Source of the DNA: Oegoconia quadripuncta
Taxonomy: Eukaryota; Arthropoda; Insecta; Lepidoptera; Autostichidae
Reading direction: 5' to 3'
DNA: 64,000 nt
NCBI GenBank assembly: GCA_949316235.1
Contig: OX438749.1
Span: forward strand, 12,790,914-12,854,913
This document shows positions 58,907-64,000 of the stretch, in pieces (within the stretch, counting starts at the first letter, position 1; every line of letters starts with the position of its first letter). Position numbers and translations under genes: made by a program. The notes beneath the pieces are model-generated. The model saw only the letters and a list, made by a program, of their open reading frames with translations. It ran no database searches and was not told where the DNA came from.

Positions 58907-59794
58907 TTATCTTATAAGATTTAAGCTGTCTGTATTTTTTATAAGAATGAACATAGAGTCCGGATTCTTTCTCACATAAATACGGCCATTTCGAACCCAT
59001 ACAAATTTATAACATAATTCCTTGGCTTTCATCCTAGCCGCGGCGTGTAGATGCTTATTCGTTGGAGATAGGTGTTCAGATACATAAATAGGTTGTTTTT
59101 CACCAGCGAGTCCCAAAAGATGTGTATTTAGCTTCTCGCCTGGGTTTGATTTGTTGTATCTGTAGACAGCAGAATAAAATTCGTCGCGGCATCTAACACT
59201 CCTAAACTTAACAACAATAGTGCGAGGGCGTTTGCTTTCTTTGTTTTGTTTTGCAACTCTGGTACAGTTCACCACATCACCGTCTTCAAGTTTGTGATCT
59301 ATTATGCCAGAACATTGCTGGATTAAATGCGGCAAGCTCTCGGCCCGATGCTCCGGTACACCGTGAAATTCCAGGTTATTTTCTCTTAGATGTTGTTCGA
59401 GGTTATTTAGTCGCTCAGATAAATTATTAACGGTATCCTGTAATGCATTATTCTGTCGTTTCAATTGCACATAGTCTTTAGTTAAGCTTTCCAGGGCGCT
59501 CTTCATTTCATCATGCATGTCGCTCAATACTGTTACGGATCTCGTGAGCTCCTGCAGATCGACCTTGATAGGAGAAAGTTCTTCCTTGAGAACAGAGGTC
59601 AACAATGACGGCAATTCCTTTTTAATAGCCAGGATGACTTGGTCTCGAATGCTTGATACAATACCTTCATCAATAATCTGGGCTTGGTCAGGAGAGCCAA
59701 GTGAGTGTGATCGCTGTGGTAGTATTTTTTGGTATTGCATAGTATGTATGTATTGTATTGCATAGGTATAATACTTCACAGTTCTTTCGATCAC
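58907..59794 (-). CDS. Non-LTR retrotransposon ORF1: coiled-coil RNA-binding protein with FP25K-like C-terminus
   Basis: 295 codons, directly 5' of ORF2. Residues 75-138 form a long coiled coil (heptad Leu, Met and Val). Residues 138-215 look like an RRM-type segment (E-N-N-L-E-F-H-G-V-P, then R-T-I-V-V-K-F). Residues 225-293 (Y-V-S-E-H-L-S-P, A-R-M-K-A-K-E-L, K-F-V-W-V-R-N-G) resemble the C-terminal domain shared by baculovirus FP25K proteins and insect retrotransposon ORF1s. No CCHC zinc knuckle is seen. The protein is expected to coat the element RNA and form trimers or multimers. The first Met may not be the true start: Met19 (59740) follows a tyrosine-rich stretch and is an equally good candidate. 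Confidence 0.85.
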   Translation of the reverse strand: MIERTVKYYTYAIQYIHTMQYQKILPQRSHSLGSPDQAQIIDEGIVSSIRDQVILAIKKELPSLLTSVLKEELSPIKVDLQELTRSVTVLSDMHDEMKSALESLTKDYVQLKRQNNALQDTVNNLSERLNNLEQHLRENNLEFHGVPEHRAESLPHLIQQCSGIIDHKLEDGDVVNCTRVAKQNKESKRPRTIVVKFRSVRCRDEFYSAVYRYNKSNPGEKLNTHLLGLAGEKQPIYVSEHLSPTNKHLHAAARMKAKELCYKFVWVRNGRIYVRKNPDSMFILIKNTDSLNLIR

Positions 59795-59860
59795 CGTTTC
59801 ATATAAAGTCCCATGATTAATTTTATTTGGCTTTACTTTCTTTAGATACTCCTATTAATT

Positions 59861-62800
59861 TCACCTACTAACCTATTTCCTATACCTCGATTTGGTGGCA
59901 ACATTCATGTAGATAACTATCAATTGCGATACTTTATACTAAAGGAAAGTTCTTCTTTCAAGAATTACCCTTAAATTAACTTAAAGAAGTTAGAATATTT
60001 ATTCTCTACTATTTTACAATACGTATACCTGACCCATATTAGGATATAACATACTCCCACCATGTAACTTCTTATACTCAAATGGACTTGAATACAAGCT
60101 TGGCCAAGTAAATATTTTATTTCGTCTTCAAGTTACATGTATCTATCTACTCGATCTATCGACTAGTGGTATACATTTGTACAGTTGAAATAGTGAAATT
60201 GAACCGTGTAGACTGTAGACATAGATTGTTAGAATATGACATACATTGTCACTATGGTAATCATATAGGCTTATGAGCCAAAGTGCATATTTTAATAAAA
60301 GAACAGGCAACTTCCTTACGCATAGTATTAAATCAGGCCAGATTATGAATATAAACAAAATGAAATGAATAACCTGAAGCTGAAAAAACAAGGCATGGAT
60401 TAAAACCAATTCTGCACACACATACTTCTCTCAATTCTCATAATTATGAAACATAATTTATCATAATGGAAAGAAAGAAATTCGTATTATGTCGTTGCTC
60501 CTTTCAATGAATAACGGCTATCCACAAACAGAAATTGTGTTAGAGGGAATTAAACCCAATTTATTACTGTGCCTATAGCAAGCTAGTATACATTTGGTTT
60601 GCAAGTGGGGAGGTTTTCGCGTCCGTGATCCTAGGATCCTTACAGTAGAATTCAGCTATATTGATAATTTCAACAAATTGAGCAAAAAAATGTACCAATG
60701 TAGTTTCAAAGTTATTCAATATTTTTATTGGTGATTCTGGGATCATGTGATGTTAGAATCCTCATTTTTCATACGCTGATACTATTTTACCTATGACTAC
60801 AACTGTTATCCAATACTGTGCCTAAATAGTGTGTCCGAAATATGTATAGAAATCCCATAAATAAATATAGTACTTCAAAACCCGCCGATAGATGATGCGA
60901 CGGGCTTTTTTATCCGACGGATTTTTTGTCCAACGCACATTTATTTCCTCTGTATGGAGACAGAATCTGCACCTTTTGTGTCCCGAAGGCCCAGGTTGAG
61001 AATATATTTGCTCAGACAGCAGTACCCCTTGTAAGGATTTGTAAATTGTTCCTACCAATTGTTAGAAGTTCTCGGGCAGCTTTCTTGTTTAGGGCTTTGA
61101 TTACTTAGATGATGATGTTCGAAAAAGCTTAGGTATACAGGTTCTTTAGGGTAAAACGAATACGGCTTTAGGAGGTACCACTGAAAGGCTCAGTGCCGTG
61201 CTATAATCCTATAGCCCTAGTTTGCAAATTAGTCGATTTTCTTATTGCTTTCGATGCCAGCGTACTCCGGGACCCAGCGTAAGACGATCTTGTTTTTTCT
61301 GTCCAGGATCTTAAAAACAGGCCTGCAGTTGTTAGGTATTTCATAACTATGTATATCTATGCCAAGTTTGAGCTTCGTAACATCAGTAAAATGCCTGTAA
61401 CCTACCAATGCCGGTTGGATAGACGGACATGGTGAAACTATGACGGATCCTTATTTGCCATTAGAACTTGCTACTGAACCATAAAAAACTAAGTAAACTT
61501 GTACTTAGAATCAATAGTAAAGATTTACACCGACAGTTAGCTTCATGTTGTTGTTGTAAAGCTAATTTTGATCTAGTAGACCAGGGAAAATACGATAAAA
61601 AATTAGCTTAGCTAAACATAATACAGAACCGACTTATATAATTGTTATCTTAAAAAAAACGAGCGCTTAGTCTGGATTTTTTTAGAAAACCTAATTTTTA
61701 ATAACAATAAATACTAACTGATATTAAAGTAGGTAGACTTTTGTTAAACACAGTTAACTTTTTGGTGGATAAATAACAAAGCATGTTACTAGGCATGCAT
61801 GCGTTTTACCAGAAAATGTGGTCGAGCTGCGCTGCTTAAGAAATAAAAATGAGAACTAATATTTTGTAACGATAATTACCCTAAATGTTTTGAACCCAGA
61901 GAAATAGGCATCAATTGAGCATTTTTTTTAAGAAACACATTTTTCACCTTTAGCATATTTAGTTACTTAGTACTTGCTTTTCTTACAAATACTTAATTTT
62001 TAACAATTGTTACTACACTTACAACACTTTATTAAATGTTTCAAGAAGCGGTTATTTGTTTTTCCGAGGTCAAACCGTATTTTCCCTGGGCTATAGTTGA
62101 TTAGTAACTATTTTTAGTATCTGCAAACCGTTGCAAATAATATTTTTTTCTGATTCAATGTTTACAATTGTTCAGAATCACGATTTATTTTTTTACTTCG
62201 GATTTCGCACTAAACGTTTTAATGTAATATTTACTTCCGTTAAATTCCCCAAATTAAAAGTTACTACTTGAGCTACAATTATTGTTCAAAATTTCAATTA
62301 TTTAAGACAAAATGTTTCTAAAAATGCATGGCGTCCTTGCAATCTCCAGACGAGTTCACTTCACCATTGCTATGGCAGTTCCGTTTATGTCAGCGTGTCA
62401 ATGCTGTAAGCTCCTGTTTCAACTGCTATTCTCATGTGTATTCACGTTTGCGCGGCGTTATAAACGTGAGAAGGAATGATAGCAAATATTTATAATGTGT
62501 TATGTATGATGCACATTATGACATTACGAAGGCATTATTTATTTGACTTAGGTTTCATTTATTACTAAGTATTTAACTATTTGAGGACATTAAAACTAAC
62601 TGTGAATTCTATGGCATAATGTATATAATACACTACCTTGGTGGACACCAATTTAAATCCTTCCCTGCAGGAGCATGTTATTATTTGTACATAAGAGAAC
62701 CTACAGAATATTTCTCTTCTAGGGTAGGCTTACCGGACCACTATTTGCTATAATTTCAAAACTACCTCTATCGCCGCCTCCACTATATTTATTATACAAT

Positions 62801-64000
62801 CTTTGTAAATTTTACCATATATCCCTCTTCTAATACTTATCAATAATCAAGTTATCAACAACCATAGCAAATGGCTATCAATACAGTCTAGTTTTTGCAT
62901 AGTTGCAAGATACTGTGTGTTGAATGAATGGGCGGACCTTTCCAGTAAATCAAAGTAGGTAAATAATTATCGAACAAACAAAACATTGCCTCTCCAAATC
63001 TTGTGCCAAAATTACATACACTATTCCTATGTAGGTATGTTCTTTATACTTTAAGGGTACTAGTAGCTTATTTAGGCAGTCTATTTAGACTTACGAACTA
63101 ATTTCATGGGCCCATTCTGGTGACCTCTAGACAAGAGAAAACTACAAATATATAAATAAACTATCTGTAAATCCATTTTAAACTTTTACAAACACATAAA
63201 CTCTCATTAAGAATGGTATAGGTAGGACAGGTTTTTATATCTTGAAATCCCCTTGTATATTAGACGAACAGAATCAAATACGTTGTATGTCGATTTTGTA
63301 TATATATATATATAGAATATTCATTGTAGAGTTAAGAAAACCGACTGAATAGTCAACGTTTTTTATGTAATGTATATGTAAATTGTCATTACAAGCTAGG
63401 CGAACGTAGTAGTTACATTTAGGTATAACTTATATATTTTACTCGAGCGAAATGTTGTAAGTGTGGTATCCTTCACTGATCCTGTGCCTATTCACTGCAT
63501 ACCATTTTGGATGGATGTACCTATTTCTTAGCTATAATTTGTTAACTTTATAAAATGTAGTTATATATCTATCTATTGATCGTGATACTATAAGTAGGTA
63601 TGTACCCGGTTTCTGAGTCGTCTGGAAATAAAACTATATAATTGTCAAATTACGTACCAAGGAGGTGTCATTGTAGTATAAACACAATCATTACAATTAT
63701 ATAACATGGGATACACTGAAAGTTTTACTTAGGTAATTCTGTAATAAGACTCAGAATAACTATATAACTAAAGGGAAATGATTAGTGTTTTTCTAAGTAG
63801 TTATGCTTAAATGTTTTATTCTGCCGTACCACTGTTGAAGTAAGCGGACCACTCCTGTGACGTACTCTCTGACGTATTGGGTGAACGCAGCCACTGCTTC
63901 TTCCGGCTCGTTAAATGTAAAGCCTCGCAATCAAGTCTGTCATTTGTGGAAAAAGATAGTAGGACTCTTTAAGGAGGCCACTGGGTGGATACGTACCACC
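59861..64000. other. No gene seen
   Basis: AT-rich DNA with only short frames and one TA microsatellite. The right edge (63900 on) is slightly richer in GC but not interpretable. Confidence 0.5.
63297..63315. repeat. (TA)n microsatellite
   Basis: About nine TA units. Confidence 0.85.

Larger units (their letters stand above)
55780..59860 (-). mobile_element. Apparently complete two-ORF non-LTR retrotransposon
   Basis: The unit comprises ORF1, a 63-nt spacer, ORF2, a 3' UTR of about 235 bp and a tail of AAATA-type units (plus strand TATTTTATTT at about 55788-55820). The 5' end lies somewhere between 59795 and about 59900. No matching target duplication could be picked by eye. The ORFs have no stops or frameshifts, so the insertion is probably young. 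It lies about 1.9 kb past the end of the host gene, in the opposite orientation. Confidence 0.85.

Overview
The window looks like nuclear DNA from a moth or butterfly. It is AT-rich and split into short blocks by repeats, with frequent lepidopteran-style AGGTACCTA words. It carries several families of non-LTR retrotransposon and tRNA-derived SINE typical of Lepidoptera. No bacterial, organellar or viral gene set is present. All family names come from recognising motifs by eye; no database search was run.

One host gene can be assembled on the + strand. Four candidate exons (35106-35160, 45838-45955, 53319-53434, 53759-53880) each have fitting splice sites, and their phases join without conflict (1, 2, 1, stop). 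They encode a predicted 136-residue protein: signal peptide, a short glycine/glutamine/proline-rich then arginine-rich outer part, one membrane helix and a short tail. I do not recognise the family. Two very short upstream ORFs sit directly before its start codon. The first two introns (10.7 and 7.4 kb) hold most of the repeats of the right-centre region.

Layout: 1-20 kb is gene-poor and holds fold-back elements (3870-4239, 12225-12521), a SINE head (3340-3418), a 40-bp perfect palindrome and a GC-rich island (15540-15835). 20.8-23.3 kb is a CR1-like non-LTR element that has lost most of its endonuclease by an in-frame deletion. 26594-27293 is a perfect 350-bp tandem duplication. 30.2-30.5 kb has hairpins. 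36.5-40.6 kb, inside intron 1, is a nest: an old non-LTR fragment (-), interrupted by a CR1-like copy (-), interrupted in turn by a 5'-truncated RTE element (+) flanked by an 8-bp target duplication. 41.8-43.8 kb holds a decayed RNase H fragment and diverged direct repeats. 55.8-59.8 kb is an apparently intact two-ORF non-LTR retrotransposon (-) whose ORF1 ends in an FP25K-like domain. The last 4 kb shows nothing I can name.

The host gene and the intact retrotransposon are the two items most worth following up. The remaining features are best read as layers of transposon insertion and decay, with local palindromes and duplications.
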